Origin: Promethearchaeota archaeon
GTDB lineage: Archaea > Asgardarchaeota > Lokiarchaeia > Sigyniarchaeales > SOKP01
NCBI GenBank assembly: GCA_016839585.1
Contig: JAEOTZ010000088.1
Location: 1 to 50,928 of the forward strand
Direction: 5' to 3'
DNA length: 50,928 bases
Positions 24,849-34,425 of this stretch are shown here, one piece after another (the stretch's first letter is position 1; each line of letters starts with the position of its first letter). Below the pieces are notes generated by a model, which did no database searches, had not been told where the DNA came from, and worked only from the letters and a program-made list of their open reading frames with translations. The position numbers and the translations under genes were made by a program.

Positions 24849-25008
24849 AATTATCTCCCCCCATATAATCCATCAAGTTATATAATAATAGTCTTAAATT
24901 ATTATCTTAATAAATTATTTCTTGTTTTACTAAATACCAATAGAGTCTGAATTAAATATCTAATAAATTAAAAGTAGCATAGGAGGATAGTTTAATTCTT
25001 CATTCAAT

Positions 25009-26232
25009 CTAATTGTCAAAACTAAAAGGAGGAAATTTTCTTCTTTTATTAAAATCTTCTTTTATTTTGGTCTTTAATTCATTAAATGGTTGAAGATTTC
25101 CTGAAAAGGATGTCTCTGTTAATGGATTTATGTTTGCATCCAATAATTCCTCAACTTTTTCAATTTTTCCTAAATTACCTTCAGAGAGTAGATTCAAAAA
25201 GTAATCATTTTGATATTTTCTGAAGGTAAGAAATCGATATTTTTGAAAGCCCAATTTAACAGATATCCATCGAGGTATAGCACCAGTATTTCCTTGAGTA
25301 TTTGCTGCAATAGCTTCAATTTTTGCCGTAAGCGTAGACTCTTTCATTTCTAATTCTTCATTAGGATCTTCATATTCTCCCTGGAATTCAATATTTAGCT
25401 CATCGTCGCTTAATAAAAGGGAGATTACACCAATGGACATGGAAGATAAGCCAAGGTAATCAATTCTGATATTATCTTCTACATAACCAAGGTCCTCATC
25501 TCCAAATATTTCCTGCAATTTAAGATATTCTTCTAAAATAAATTTTGTCCTTCGTTTAAATTCCTTTTCAAGTTCATATTTCTCAAATTTATCTAATTTT
25601 TCAATGTTTCTTCCTCCCACTAATTCTTTAAAATGGTTTGACATATGTTCTAAAATCCACTTACCCTTTTTATCAGGAAATTTCCCATAGACTAAATAAA
25701 TGATGTTATGCCTTTCATAAAATTGACATTTCTCTTTTTCATCCTTTTCTTCAGATATAAGAAGCATTTTATCAAGATCTCCCCCTAAAATGCTAGTAGC
25801 TATATAATCTAAATTATTTGTCAATTCTAAAAGATAATTATAGTTTTGATTACTACAATAAAGTTGGGTTCTCTCAACTGAAGTAATACCGAGTAGTTTT
25901 ATATATTCACCTTTAGTTAATTCAATTTTATTACTCTCTAAATTAATACCTAAAACTTTTTTTGGTTTAACTTTTACCTTACCTTTAAGTTTTGTAGATA
26001 GTGTCTCAGTTTTAGTTTCGAATTGTTTAGATTCAGTTTTTAACTGGACATCTTCTGAAATATAATCATATAATTCAGCAAGAAACTTACCACATTTCGG
26101 ACACATTGAATCCTTAGGATAAGGTTTTACAAGTTTATATCCACAGTACTGACATATAATCTCATCTTTTCTCTTATTTGGAGGAAATAATACATTTGGA
26201 ATAAGTACCAACTCGCCTAAGAAATTAATCAA
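25009..26232 (-). CDS. Zinc-ribbon protein with a longin-like middle domain, function unknown
   Basis: The 407-residue protein begins (TTG start) with a zinc ribbon at about 25-50, CQYCG ... CPKCG. A low-complexity linker with many K/T/E follows, then a globular region (about 105-215) with YNYLLELTNNLDYIATSILGG, KMLLISEEKDE and NIIYLVYGKFPDKKGKWILE, whose strand-helix order resembles longin or roadblock domains. The last ~190 residues are mixed and unrecognised. It has no membrane segment and no catalytic motif that I can name. Downstream of hisC on the same strand by 44 bp, it may be co-transcribed with hisC and the longin/coiled-coil gene. The longin assignment is weak. Confidence 0.6.
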   Translation of the reverse strand: MINFLGELVLIPNVLFPPNKRKDEIICQYCGYKLVKPYPKDSMCPKCGKFLAELYDYISEDVQLKTESKQFETKTETLSTKLKGKVKVKPKKVLGINLESNKIELTKGEYIKLLGITSVERTQLYCSNQNYNYLLELTNNLDYIATSILGGDLDKMLLISEEKDEKEKCQFYERHNIIYLVYGKFPDKKGKWILEHMSNHFKELVGGRNIEKLDKFEKYELEKEFKRRTKFILEEYLKLQEIFGDEDLGYVEDNIRIDYLGLSSMSIGVISLLLSDDELNIEFQGEYEDPNEELEMKESTLTAKIEAIAANTQGNTGAIPRWISVKLGFQKYRFLTFRKYQNDYFLNLLSEGNLGKIEKVEELLDANINPLTETSFSGNLQPFNELKTKIKEDFNKRRKFPPFSFDN

Positions 26233-26276
26233 TATAATTTAGGTAATTTAAATTTTAAATGTTTTGATTTTTAGGA

Positions 26277-27362
26277 TTATAAATACTTTTTTGCAATTTC
26301 ATTAAAAGCCTTTAGAAATTTATTATTATCTTCTTTTTTCCCAATTGTTATTCTAATATAGTTATAAAGGCCTGGTTTACTAAAATGTCTTATAAGTATT
26401 TTCATCTCTTTTAGATCCCATATAAACTTTAATGTTTTAGACTCATCCTCAAATTTTATAAATATAAAATTAGCATCTGAAGGTAGTACAGAAATTCCCG
26501 GATATTTATTTAGTTCCTCAGTTAATCTTTCTCTTTCTTCTATAATCTTTTTATTTTGTTCATATATTTTATTTCTATGCTTAATACATGATAATGCTGC
26601 AACTTGTCCTAAATAATTTGTATTATAAGGTAATTTAACTCTATTCATTTCTTTAATGATATTAGGATCTGCTAAAGCATATCCAATTCTTAAAGATGCA
26701 AGTGAGAAACTTTTTGAAAAAGTACGAGTAACTATTAAATTTTTAACTTTTTTTAGCAATGGTAAGCATGTTTTATCTGAGAAATCAGCATAAGCTTCAT
26801 CCACAACAACGATACCTGGAAAACTCCCACAGAGTTTTAATATTGTCGCATTACCAAATGATTTACCATTAGGATTGTTAGGTGAATTAATAAATAATAA
26901 TTTTCCTTTTGCTGAATAAGCAGATTCTGGTATTGAAAAATCATCATTTAATTTTATTTCATTAGCTTTTGCATTATAAAGCGTAGCTAATACCTTATAT
27001 AGTCCATATGTTGGATAAAAAATAACAATTTCATCACCAGGGTCAATAAATACCTTGAAAATAACATCCAAAATCTCATCAGAACCATTACCAATAAAAA
27101 TTGAATTTCTATTTGTTAAAGTATCTTTATCACTTAATAACACAGATAAAACCATCTTTCGAAGTTCAAATGATGTTGGATCGGGATAGAGTCTGATATT
27201 TTCATTTATAGACTTTTTAATATCATTTAAAATTTCCGGAAGAGGCGGATAGGGGTTTTCATTTGTATTTAATATGACCCAACCATCATCAGTGGGCTGT
27301 TCTTCGGTTTCGTAAGCAGAATAATTCTTAAGATTCGTTCTTACTAATTCATTTAAATCCAT
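26277..27362 (-). CDS. hisC: Histidinol-phosphate aminotransferase
   Basis: This 361-residue fold-type I PLP aminotransferase has the usual HisC order: NTNENPYPP (32-40), GNGSDEILDVIF (91-102), PNNPNGK (161-167), VVDEAYADF (187-195), TFSKSFSLASLRIGY with PLP lysine K217 and R225, and the C-terminal arginine region YNYIRITIG. HisC converts imidazole-acetol phosphate and glutamate to histidinol phosphate in histidine synthesis. The length matches the family (350-370). No other his genes lie in the window, so histidine synthesis is scattered, or this could be a broader-specificity aromatic/HisC-type enzyme. ATG start. It lies between two unknown genes on the same strand. Confidence 0.88.
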   Translation of the reverse strand: MDLNELVRTNLKNYSAYETEEQPTDDGWVILNTNENPYPPLPEILNDIKKSINENIRLYPDPTSFELRKMVLSVLLSDKDTLTNRNSIFIGNGSDEILDVIFKVFIDPGDEIVIFYPTYGLYKVLATLYNAKANEIKLNDDFSIPESAYSAKGKLLFINSPNNPNGKSFGNATILKLCGSFPGIVVVDEAYADFSDKTCLPLLKKVKNLIVTRTFSKSFSLASLRIGYALADPNIIKEMNRVKLPYNTNYLGQVAALSCIKHRNKIYEQNKKIIEERERLTEELNKYPGISVLPSDANFIFIKFEDESKTLKFIWDLKEMKILIRHFSKPGLYNYIRITIGKKEDNNKFLKAFNEIAKKYL

Positions 27363-27482
27363 ATTTATTACCCTTTACAAATTTTAAAATTTTGATTTCT
27401 TTTGAGAATATCTTAATAATTTAATAATTTATGCAAGAGAATAATATAATTTAATTTTTGTCTTTTGTTCTCTCTTAATCTT

Positions 27483-28448
27483 TCATTCAAAATATTCTTC
27501 TATTTTGTCATCCATGTTTAATATCAGAGCAATGGTTTGAGAAAGTTCATTATCAGAAATGTTGTCTTTATTAGATAATTTTCTCGCAAGTTCTTGATAT
27601 TTCTTTTTTATTAAGGGAGATGATAAATTAGTGAGTTTTTGAGTAAAAGAATAAAGATTTAAATAGGCTTCATTATAATCTCCTTCTTTTAGAGATTTCT
27701 TTCCTAATTGATTTACTGCTTCTGTTAATAGTGTTTTAACTTTATTTAAGAAAAAATTTAACTTGATTATTGTGTCTTCTATTTTTTTTCTTAAAATTTT
27801 CGCTTCATTCCTATACTTGATGGATCCCTCATTATCTTTAACATTTTCAGAAATTTCAATTAATTTTTCAATTATGGTTAATTTTTGAAAATAATTATTT
27901 ACCCTTTTTAATCTGGAAATTAAATAGTCTCTCTCTTTGATCAAATTTAGTTTTAACTGTTCAGATACTTCTCTTTTTTGTGAGGAAATCGACTTTAAAA
28001 TTTTTTTAATACTAAAATCTTTGATTGATCCCGAATCAGATTCTCCTAGTAATTGTTTTTTTGAATGAATTAGATCGGTTAACGGCTGATCTAAAATTAA
28101 AAACTCATTTACATTAGCACGCCATTCAATAAATAATTCTTTATGATTTAGAATGATCTTAATAATCTTTAAAAAAAGTCTCTTTAGGAGTTTGTAATCT
28201 TCTTTATTGGCAATTATTACTAAGTCTGAATTTGTATCTGGAACTAATGATGTAAATATAATATAATCTCCTAATTCAATCGTTCTTAATTCTTTTGAGC
28301 CCTCAAGTAAAATTTCTGAAATATATGATTTTATAGCAGAAAAGAAAGCACCGAACATTTCCATCTTTCCATCACTAACATCTTGAAAGACTTTATTATA
28401 AAGAAGTAGCCCAGACTCTCTTTGATAAAGAAATAAGGAATAAATCAC
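27483..28448 (-). CDS. Longin-domain protein with C-terminal coiled coil
   Basis: This protein has 321 residues from GTG 28448. The first ~110 residues have the longin pattern: MIYSLFLYQRESGLLLYNKVF (strands 1-2), an amphipathic helix MFGAFFSAIKSYISEIL, strands LRTIELGDYIIFTS and SDLVIIANKED, then a long helix. The remaining ~200 residues are predicted helices rich in K, E, L and N with coiled-coil character (SQKREVSEQLKLNLIKERDYL). Longin domains are trafficking and GTPase-regulator modules in eukaryotes and are abundant in Asgard archaea. There is no membrane anchor. It lies divergent from the gelsolin-domain gene with a 187-bp AT-rich promoter region between them. Its role is inferred only. 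Confidence 0.7.
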   Translation of the reverse strand: MIYSLFLYQRESGLLLYNKVFQDVSDGKMEMFGAFFSAIKSYISEILLEGSKELRTIELGDYIIFTSLVPDTNSDLVIIANKEDYKLLKRLFLKIIKIILNHKELFIEWRANVNEFLILDQPLTDLIHSKKQLLGESDSGSIKDFSIKKILKSISSQKREVSEQLKLNLIKERDYLISRLKRVNNYFQKLTIIEKLIEISENVKDNEGSIKYRNEAKILRKKIEDTIIKLNFFLNKVKTLLTEAVNQLGKKSLKEGDYNEAYLNLYSFTQKLTNLSSPLIKKKYQELARKLSNKDNISDNELSQTIALILNMDDKIEEYFE

Positions 28449-28635
28449 GCTTAGATTTAAATGAAAATATACATAAAAATTTTTTTAAATTAGTTTTAAA
28501 AATATTTTAAAATTTATATTTCTTAATTATCTATGATTGAAAATTCGCTTAATGAAAACTCAATTTTTAAATTTATTAAAACTATTAATTTTATATTAAG
28601 ATAGTAACAACTAAAATACTTATAATTAAAGAGAG

Positions 28636-29523
28636 GTGTTCGCGGCGCCAAGTTTTGGGTTAATGTTCAACGTAGAGGAGGGAGGGGTAAGCACTCCTAT
28701 TGAATGGTCAAAAGAAAGTCTTACAGATGATCGTTCTGTTATAATTTTAGACGAATCAAGTCAAGCGATTTGGTTATGGCATGGAGCAAAACAAGGATTA
28801 GTAGCACGCCGAACTGCTTTAAGACAAGCTGAATCACTTAAGGGTCATGGTTATACAGTGGGAAAAAGCATTCTTGGACGAGATACGAAAGAGATATATG
28901 AAATTGATCAAAGAAAAATTGGTAGGGATCCAGAAACAGACAAATTAAACACAGAATTTCAGAAAGTATTTAATAGAAAATACAAGGAATTGGATGATTT
29001 TATAATTACTTTTGATTTGAAAAAAATAATAGTACCTGCTTCTAAACCAGTAGTAAAAGAAGAAATTAAGCCAATACCTAAGCCTGAGCCAATGCCAGAA
29101 CCTAAACCTGAGCCAATGCCAGAACCTAAACCTGAGCCTGCTATTACGCCCACAGTCTCAAAACCCACTACTCCAGAGAGAAAAGTTCAAGTGGCTTCCG
29201 AGTATGCTGCAGAAGAGGCAATGCCTTCTATAAAACCAAAAGCAAAATTAGAACCTACTGAGCTAGTTTCAAAAATAAAACTTACAACTGATGCCAAAGT
29301 CGCATTTGTAATTAGTGGTATAATTGATCATTTTAATGATGTTTGGATTTCAAGAAAAGAAGATGATAGTTTTGCAGTTGAGGAAATGAATGGCCCTATT
29401 TGCACTTTCTCCATAAGGGAAGGAGGTAAAATTAATTTCACATCTGATAGTTTTTCTGGAATTGATCCAAAAGTAAAAACCGCCATTCAAAGGAAATTTA
29501 TAGAACTTACAAAACTATTATAA
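28636..29523 (+). CDS. Gelsolin-domain protein with a Pro-Glu-Lys-rich linker
   Basis: The 295-residue protein has one gelsolin-like repeat at about 18-125: SVIILDESSQAIWLWHG followed by a helix ARRTALRQAESLK, matching the VFLLDxxxxIYVWxG ... A...A signature of actin-binding gelsolin/severin repeats. A linker at about 140-200 contains tandem PEPMPEPKPEP units (29090-29142). The C-terminal ~90 residues form a second small domain, KVAFVISGIIDHFNDVWISR ... KINFTSDSFS, which I cannot name. Asgard genomes encode actin, profilin and gelsolin-type regulators; proline-rich stretches can bind profilin, but this one is acidic/lysine-rich rather than polyproline. The GTG start at 28636 is one choice; ATG 28663 would still keep the whole domain. 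No actin or profilin gene is in the window. Confidence 0.8.
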   Translation: MFAAPSFGLMFNVEEGGVSTPIEWSKESLTDDRSVIILDESSQAIWLWHGAKQGLVARRTALRQAESLKGHGYTVGKSILGRDTKEIYEIDQRKIGRDPETDKLNTEFQKVFNRKYKELDDFIITFDLKKIIVPASKPVVKEEIKPIPKPEPMPEPKPEPMPEPKPEPAITPTVSKPTTPERKVQVASEYAAEEAMPSIKPKAKLEPTELVSKIKLTTDAKVAFVISGIIDHFNDVWISRKEDDSFAVEEMNGPICTFSIREGGKINFTSDSFSGIDPKVKTAIQRKFIELTKLL

Positions 29524-29621
29524 TTTTTTTATTATTATTTTTTTTATATTAGGATTTAATACCAGTTTTTATTCTTAATTCCAATTATTTAACTATAAAA
29601 TAAATCTAAAATGAATTAAAT

Positions 29622-31382
29622 ATGAAATTCAATAGGCTAGCCCAGTTATTTTCAAAATTAGAAGATACAACAAAAAGACTTGAAATGATAGATATTCTAT
29701 CAGATTTTTTCAAAGAAATTAAGGAAAAGAAAGATTTTGAAGATTTAGACAAAGTTATATATCTATTACAAGGACAATTGGTTCCAAATATAAAGCAGTT
29801 TCCTAAAATTGGGCTTGCAGAAAAGATGATTATCGAAGCAGTTTCATTGCATTCAGGTATAGATAAGAAAAAAGTTAAAGAAATTTTAATTAAAAAAGGA
29901 GATGTTGGAGCTACCGCAGAATTTATTTTATCTAAAAAAAGGACACAGAAGTCTTTATTCGATTTTGAAAGTGAAAGTACTGACTTAAAGTCTTCTTTAG
30001 AGATTCATGAATTATATTCATCTTTAAAAAAGATTGCATTAACTGAAGGTGCCGGTTCGCATGATATAAAACTAGGAATATTAAGAGGATTAATGAGAAA
30101 ATGTTCTCCATTAGAAACTAAATATTTATTACGAATTATCACGTCTACATTGAGAGTAGGGGTTCAATCACCTACAATAATCGAAGGTTTAGCACTTGCT
30201 TTTACAAATCTAAAAGAAAATAAAGATTTCATTGAAAGAGCTTACACATTACATCCAGATCTAGGTGAGATCTCAGAAATATTGGCAGAAAAAGGTTTAG
30301 AAGAAGTAAAAAAGATTAATATAGAATATGGAACGCCTATTCTTAGTATGCTTGCCTCACGGGAAATTTATACTGAATTCATTAGTAGATTAGGTGCCCC
30401 GTTTGTTGCCGAACACAAATTGGATGGAGAAAGACTTCAAATCCATAAAATGGGTAATAATGTAATATTATTTTCCCGACGCCTATTGGATATTTCAGAG
30501 CAATACCCAGATGTTTGTCAAGTCATTAGAGAAAACATTAAAACTGAAAAAAATGTAATAATCGAAGGAGAAGTTGTTGCAATGGATCCTTTTTATGAAA
30601 AAATGCTCCCTTTTCAAGTTTTAAGCCAAAGAAGACGAAAGTATGATATTGAAAATATATCTAAAGAGGTTCCAGTATGTTTATTTATATTCGATCTTTT
30701 AAAATTTGGTGATGTATCATATGTTGATAAATCTCTTCCAGAACGAAGGAAAAAACTTGAGGAAATTGTTGAAGAAAGAGATGAATTAAGGTTAGTTGAA
30801 TCTGTGTTGATAAATTCAACTGATGAATTACTCGAATTCTTTAATAAAGCGAGAGAAGGAGGAACAGAAGGAATAATGGCAAAATCGATTAAGGAAGATT
30901 CCATTTATCAAGCAGGAAATCGTGGTTATAAATGGCTTAAGCTAAAAAGTTTAGAAGGAGGGAAATTGAAAGATACTATTGATCTAGTCCTAATTGGTGC
31001 ATTTTATGGTAAGGGTCGAAGAACAGGGGTATATGGAACTTATATTGGTGCGGTTTATAACCCTGAGAATGATAACTTTATAGCTTTTACTCGTTTCTTT
31101 TCAGGATTGACTGATGAGTTATCTGAATCTTTAACAAGAGACATGGAAAAATATAAGGTGGAAAAAAAACCAAAAAATGTCATTTGTGAAGATAAACCTG
31201 AATTATGGTTAAAACCAGAGGTAGTAATGGAGATAACTGGTGATGAGATAACGATTAGCGATAAATTTGCTACTTTAGGATATTCTATGAGATTTCCAGT
31301 TTTTCTAAGAATACGTCCTGAAAAAGGTCCAAAAGATATAACAACCATAAATGAGATAAAGGAATTATATGAAACGCAATAA
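29622..31382 (+). CDS. lig: ATP-dependent DNA ligase
   Basis: This 586-residue protein has the archaeal/eukaryotic ligase I plan: an N-terminal DNA-binding helical domain (1-240), the adenylation domain with nucleotidyl-lysine motif EHKLDGER (K266), motif III VCLFIFDLL, motif IV EGIMAK, motif V YKWLKLK, and a C-terminal OB fold ending SLRFPVFLRIRPEKGP-like (here SMRFPVFLRIRPEKGP). It seals nicks using ATP in replication and repair. The length matches archaeal ligases (about 560-610). ATG start. The gene follows the gelsolin gene by 98 bp and converges on the HEAT-LRR cluster. Nothing is odd in the motifs. Confidence 0.95.
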   Translation: MKFNRLAQLFSKLEDTTKRLEMIDILSDFFKEIKEKKDFEDLDKVIYLLQGQLVPNIKQFPKIGLAEKMIIEAVSLHSGIDKKKVKEILIKKGDVGATAEFILSKKRTQKSLFDFESESTDLKSSLEIHELYSSLKKIALTEGAGSHDIKLGILRGLMRKCSPLETKYLLRIITSTLRVGVQSPTIIEGLALAFTNLKENKDFIERAYTLHPDLGEISEILAEKGLEEVKKINIEYGTPILSMLASREIYTEFISRLGAPFVAEHKLDGERLQIHKMGNNVILFSRRLLDISEQYPDVCQVIRENIKTEKNVIIEGEVVAMDPFYEKMLPFQVLSQRRRKYDIENISKEVPVCLFIFDLLKFGDVSYVDKSLPERRKKLEEIVEERDELRLVESVLINSTDELLEFFNKAREGGTEGIMAKSIKEDSIYQAGNRGYKWLKLKSLEGGKLKDTIDLVLIGAFYGKGRRTGVYGTYIGAVYNPENDNFIAFTRFFSGLTDELSESLTRDMEKYKVEKKPKNVICEDKPELWLKPEVVMEITGDEITISDKFATLGYSMRFPVFLRIRPEKGPKDITTINEIKELYETQ

Positions 31383-31408
31383 TTCCATAATATAAATATA
31401 TGACACTT

Positions 31409-32755
31409 TTAAAAATAGATTTTAACTCCTTTTTCTTCAAGTTTATTTAATAATTTTAAGGATTTAGTTAGATTATTTTCTGATAAATATAATTCTTTTA
31501 ATTTAGTGAGATATTTAAGTGATTCTGGTAAATTATTCAATCTATTTCTAGATAAATATAAACATTGTAGAGAAGTGAGATTTCCAATTTTATCTGGAAT
31601 GCTATTTAATTTATTATCACTTAAGTTCAATACTTTTAAAGATTTTAGGGAAGCAATTTCCTCAGGAATAGCTGTTAATTCATTTCTTTCTAAATCTAAT
31701 ACCTTAAGAGCAGTAAGTTTTCCTATTGAACTTGGAAGGTCTCTTATTTCATTCCAACTTAAGTTAAGGTCCTCTAATGATTTGAGACAACCTAATGTTT
31801 CTGGAAGATAATGCAATTTATTATCATGTAAATTTAATTCTCTAAGTGAAGATAGGTTACCAATAGTATCTGGCAATGTTTCTATCTGATTAAGTCTTAA
31901 GTTTATTCTTTCTAATTTAGAGAGACAACCAATTCTTTTAGGGAGCCTCCTAAGTTCATTTTTCCAGAGTAATAACTCCTTTAGCAAAGCAAGTGATCCT
32001 ATTGCTTCTGGTAACATTTTAATATTATTTACATTTAAATTTAAACTTTTAAGTGAAGTCAAGCTACCAATCCATTCTGGGAGAGTAGTTAATTGATTGT
32101 ATCTAAAGATTAAAGTTTTTAATGATGAGAGATATTTAATAGGTTCTGGTATTTCAGTTAAACCTTTAAAAATGAAATCAAGCTCGATAAATTTACAATT
32201 TTCTATTTTAAATTTGATTCGCCAATATATTTTTTTCAATAATAAAAATGTAAAATAATTGATTAAAATTTCAGCTAACTCTTTATTGGTCAATTTTTCT
32301 ATTGATTTTACTTTAGATAATTGTTCAAGGCTAATTCTAAATTCTCTTTCCCTAATTTTTTTAACTTCACTATATAATATTTGCTGATTATTTTCTACCA
32401 TATTTTTTATGATTTTTATTAGAGTTGTATGGATTGTGTTTAAACAAGAAGGGGATTCTTCATGAATAAGTGCCCATTTCATTGGTTCTAATGCTCTATT
32501 GATGTATAGATTTTTCAATATCAATGCAGCTGAATTTCGTACTCTTTCGCTAGAATCAGAAATTAATAAATTTTCTAAGAATCTAAAAGATTTATTATCA
32601 TCAATTTTAATTTTTTCTAGCGCTTGAATACTTTCAACTCTAACTTTATCACTATCACTATTGTCTATTAAAGAGACTAATAACTTGGTAGCCGATTGTT
32701 TATCTAAATTATTTTTAAAATATTCCTCGTGTATTTTTGAGGGAGTTAATACCAT
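31409..32755 (-). CDS. HEAT-LRR protein with about ten leucine-rich repeats
   Basis: The 448-residue protein has two parts. Residues 1-170 are the shared HEAT-like module (KLLVSLIDNSDSDKVRVESI, FLENLLISDSSERVRNSAA, LEPMKWALIHEE, ELAEILINYFT). Residues 190-440 are about ten 23-residue LRRs of the LxxLPxxIGxLxxLxxLxLxxNxL class, for example SLEDLNLSWNEIRDLPSSIG, the kind found in Shoc2/Roc-LRR and bacterial effector-like proteins. It has no signal peptide, membrane segment or enzymatic motif, so a cytosolic binding role is likely. Next upstream is a paralogue, separated by 65 bp. The near-identical repeat units make unequal recombination easy. Confidence 0.85.
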   Translation of the reverse strand: MVLTPSKIHEEYFKNNLDKQSATKLLVSLIDNSDSDKVRVESIQALEKIKIDDNKSFRFLENLLISDSSERVRNSAALILKNLYINRALEPMKWALIHEESPSCLNTIHTTLIKIIKNMVENNQQILYSEVKKIREREFRISLEQLSKVKSIEKLTNKELAEILINYFTFLLLKKIYWRIKFKIENCKFIELDFIFKGLTEIPEPIKYLSSLKTLIFRYNQLTTLPEWIGSLTSLKSLNLNVNNIKMLPEAIGSLALLKELLLWKNELRRLPKRIGCLSKLERINLRLNQIETLPDTIGNLSSLRELNLHDNKLHYLPETLGCLKSLEDLNLSWNEIRDLPSSIGKLTALKVLDLERNELTAIPEEIASLKSLKVLNLSDNKLNSIPDKIGNLTSLQCLYLSRNRLNNLPESLKYLTKLKELYLSENNLTKSLKLLNKLEEKGVKIYF

Positions 32756-32820
32756 CTTGAATTGATAAATTATTAGCTTTTAAATTAATGTTTATATTTT
32801 ATTTTATAATCTGGTTGTCA

Positions 32821-34326
32821 TTATTTATAGATTTTAAGTCCTTTTTGTAGTAGATCTTTAATAGACTCAGGGAGTTTTGTGGGGAATTTATCAAAATTCA
32901 AATTTAAAATTTTAAGGGAGGAAAGTAACCCTAATGATTCAGGTAATGACTTAAGTTTATTTCCCCATAGATTTAATTCTTCTAAAGAAGTAAGATCACC
33001 AATCCAATTTGGAAGAAAAGTAAAATTATTCCAACTTAAATCAAGTTTTTTTAATCGCTTTAAATTTTTAAATGATTCTGGCAAAATTGTTAGTTTATTG
33101 TTGCTTAATATTAAAGTTTCTAAAGATATCAATGAATTTATAGACTCTGGAAGCTCTTTAATATTATTATCATATAAATTTAATTCAATTAATGAATTTA
33201 AAGATTTAATCCATTCATCAAGATTATTTAAAAATTTATTTCCACCTAATCCTAAGGTTTTTAAATTTTTAATATTTTTTATCCATTCTGGAATGGATTT
33301 TAGATTATTTAATCCTAATTCTAACCTATTTAATGAATTAAGATTTTCCAATGATTTAGGTAATTCATTTAATTGATTTCCATGGAGATCTAAAACTTTT
33401 AAGAATATTAAGTTATTAAATGCTACTGGTAAGGATTTTAAGTTATTATGTCTTAAATCTAGTGTTTTTAATCTTTTTAAATTGACAATAGAATCTGGAA
33501 GACGTGTTAAATCATTATATTTCAAATATAAAAATTCTAATGATTGTAATGATCCAATAGATTCAGGTAATTCCGTTAGTTTGTTATTACTTAAATCTAA
33601 GAATTTAAGAAAAGAGAGTTCTCCAATAGAATTTGGTAATTTTGCAATCTTATTTATGTTTAATTTCAGTTTCTTTAGATATTTTAGAAATTCAATAAAT
33701 TCTGGTAAATTTCTCAGAATATTCCATCCAAAAATATTATTGCTTATTCCAGATAAATCTAACTCTGAAACTAAACCTCTCTCCACTTGATAATTAATAT
33801 CTGAAGATTTTTCTTCAAAATATCTAATAATATAGTAATTATTAATGATTTCAGCTAGTCTTTTACAATTTAAAATTTGAATTTTTCCAGTTTTGATTAA
33901 ATTAGCTAAACTTTTGTTAAAATGATAATTGTCAATGATTTTTATTTTCTCAATTAGAGATGATTTGGATTGCTCATTATTAATTTCTCCTATTGTTGAT
34001 ACAATTGTGAGTAAACACTGGAGAGATGTTTCGTGATCAACAGCCCATATCATTGGTTCTAATGCTTTATCTAAATAATTATTCCTTAGTACTCTTGCAG
34101 CTAAATTTCTTACTTTCTCTTTTAAATCAGAAATTAATAAATTTTCTAATAGTTTAAATACTCTATCATCTGTTGAGCCAATTTTATCTAAAATCTCAAT
34201 ACTTTCAATTCTATCAATATGGCTCTGAGAATTGTCGATCAAGTATAGTAATTGATCAATAGCAGAAGTTTTATCTAAAATTTTTTCAATGTATTCTTTG
34301 TAAATCTGGTCAGGAGATCTTTCCAT
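32821..34326 (-). CDS. HEAT-LRR protein with about eleven or twelve leucine-rich repeats
   Basis: This 501-residue paralogue of the neighbouring gene has N-terminal HEAT-like landmarks QLLYLIDNSQSHIDRIESI, LLENLLISDLKEKVRNLAA, LEPMIWAVDHET and RLAEIINNYY. The C-terminal LRR array (about 185-500) contains units such as LKFLDLSNNKLTELPESIG and LKKLDLSWNNFTFLPNWIG. Two units, SWNNFTFLPNWIG and SLEELNLWGNKL, are almost the same as units in the protein encoded at 36698, so these two genes look most closely related. No catalytic motif is present. The gene is immediately downstream of the AOR gene on the same strand (99 bp). Confidence 0.85.
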   Translation of the reverse strand: MERSPDQIYKEYIEKILDKTSAIDQLLYLIDNSQSHIDRIESIEILDKIGSTDDRVFKLLENLLISDLKEKVRNLAARVLRNNYLDKALEPMIWAVDHETSLQCLLTIVSTIGEINNEQSKSSLIEKIKIIDNYHFNKSLANLIKTGKIQILNCKRLAEIINNYYIIRYFEEKSSDINYQVERGLVSELDLSGISNNIFGWNILRNLPEFIEFLKYLKKLKLNINKIAKLPNSIGELSFLKFLDLSNNKLTELPESIGSLQSLEFLYLKYNDLTRLPDSIVNLKRLKTLDLRHNNLKSLPVAFNNLIFLKVLDLHGNQLNELPKSLENLNSLNRLELGLNNLKSIPEWIKNIKNLKTLGLGGNKFLNNLDEWIKSLNSLIELNLYDNNIKELPESINSLISLETLILSNNKLTILPESFKNLKRLKKLDLSWNNFTFLPNWIGDLTSLEELNLWGNKLKSLPESLGLLSSLKILNLNFDKFPTKLPESIKDLLQKGLKIYK

Positions 34327-34425
34327 TATTTCTAAAATATTAGTTACTTTTATTTAAAGTTTTAATTTTTATTTAAAAAACCATAATTGCATTAGATCTT
34401 CATTGATTTTTTTATTATAATTTAG

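Noticed and set aside
24940-24960. Possible fourth copy of the intergenic repeat (AGAGTCTGAATT)
   Set aside because: Only about 10 bp match and the flanks do not, so chance similarity is likely.
29090-29142. Tandem repeat of about 24 bp as a DNA-level repeat element
   Set aside because: It is in frame and encodes the PEPMPEPKPEP linker of the gelsolin protein.
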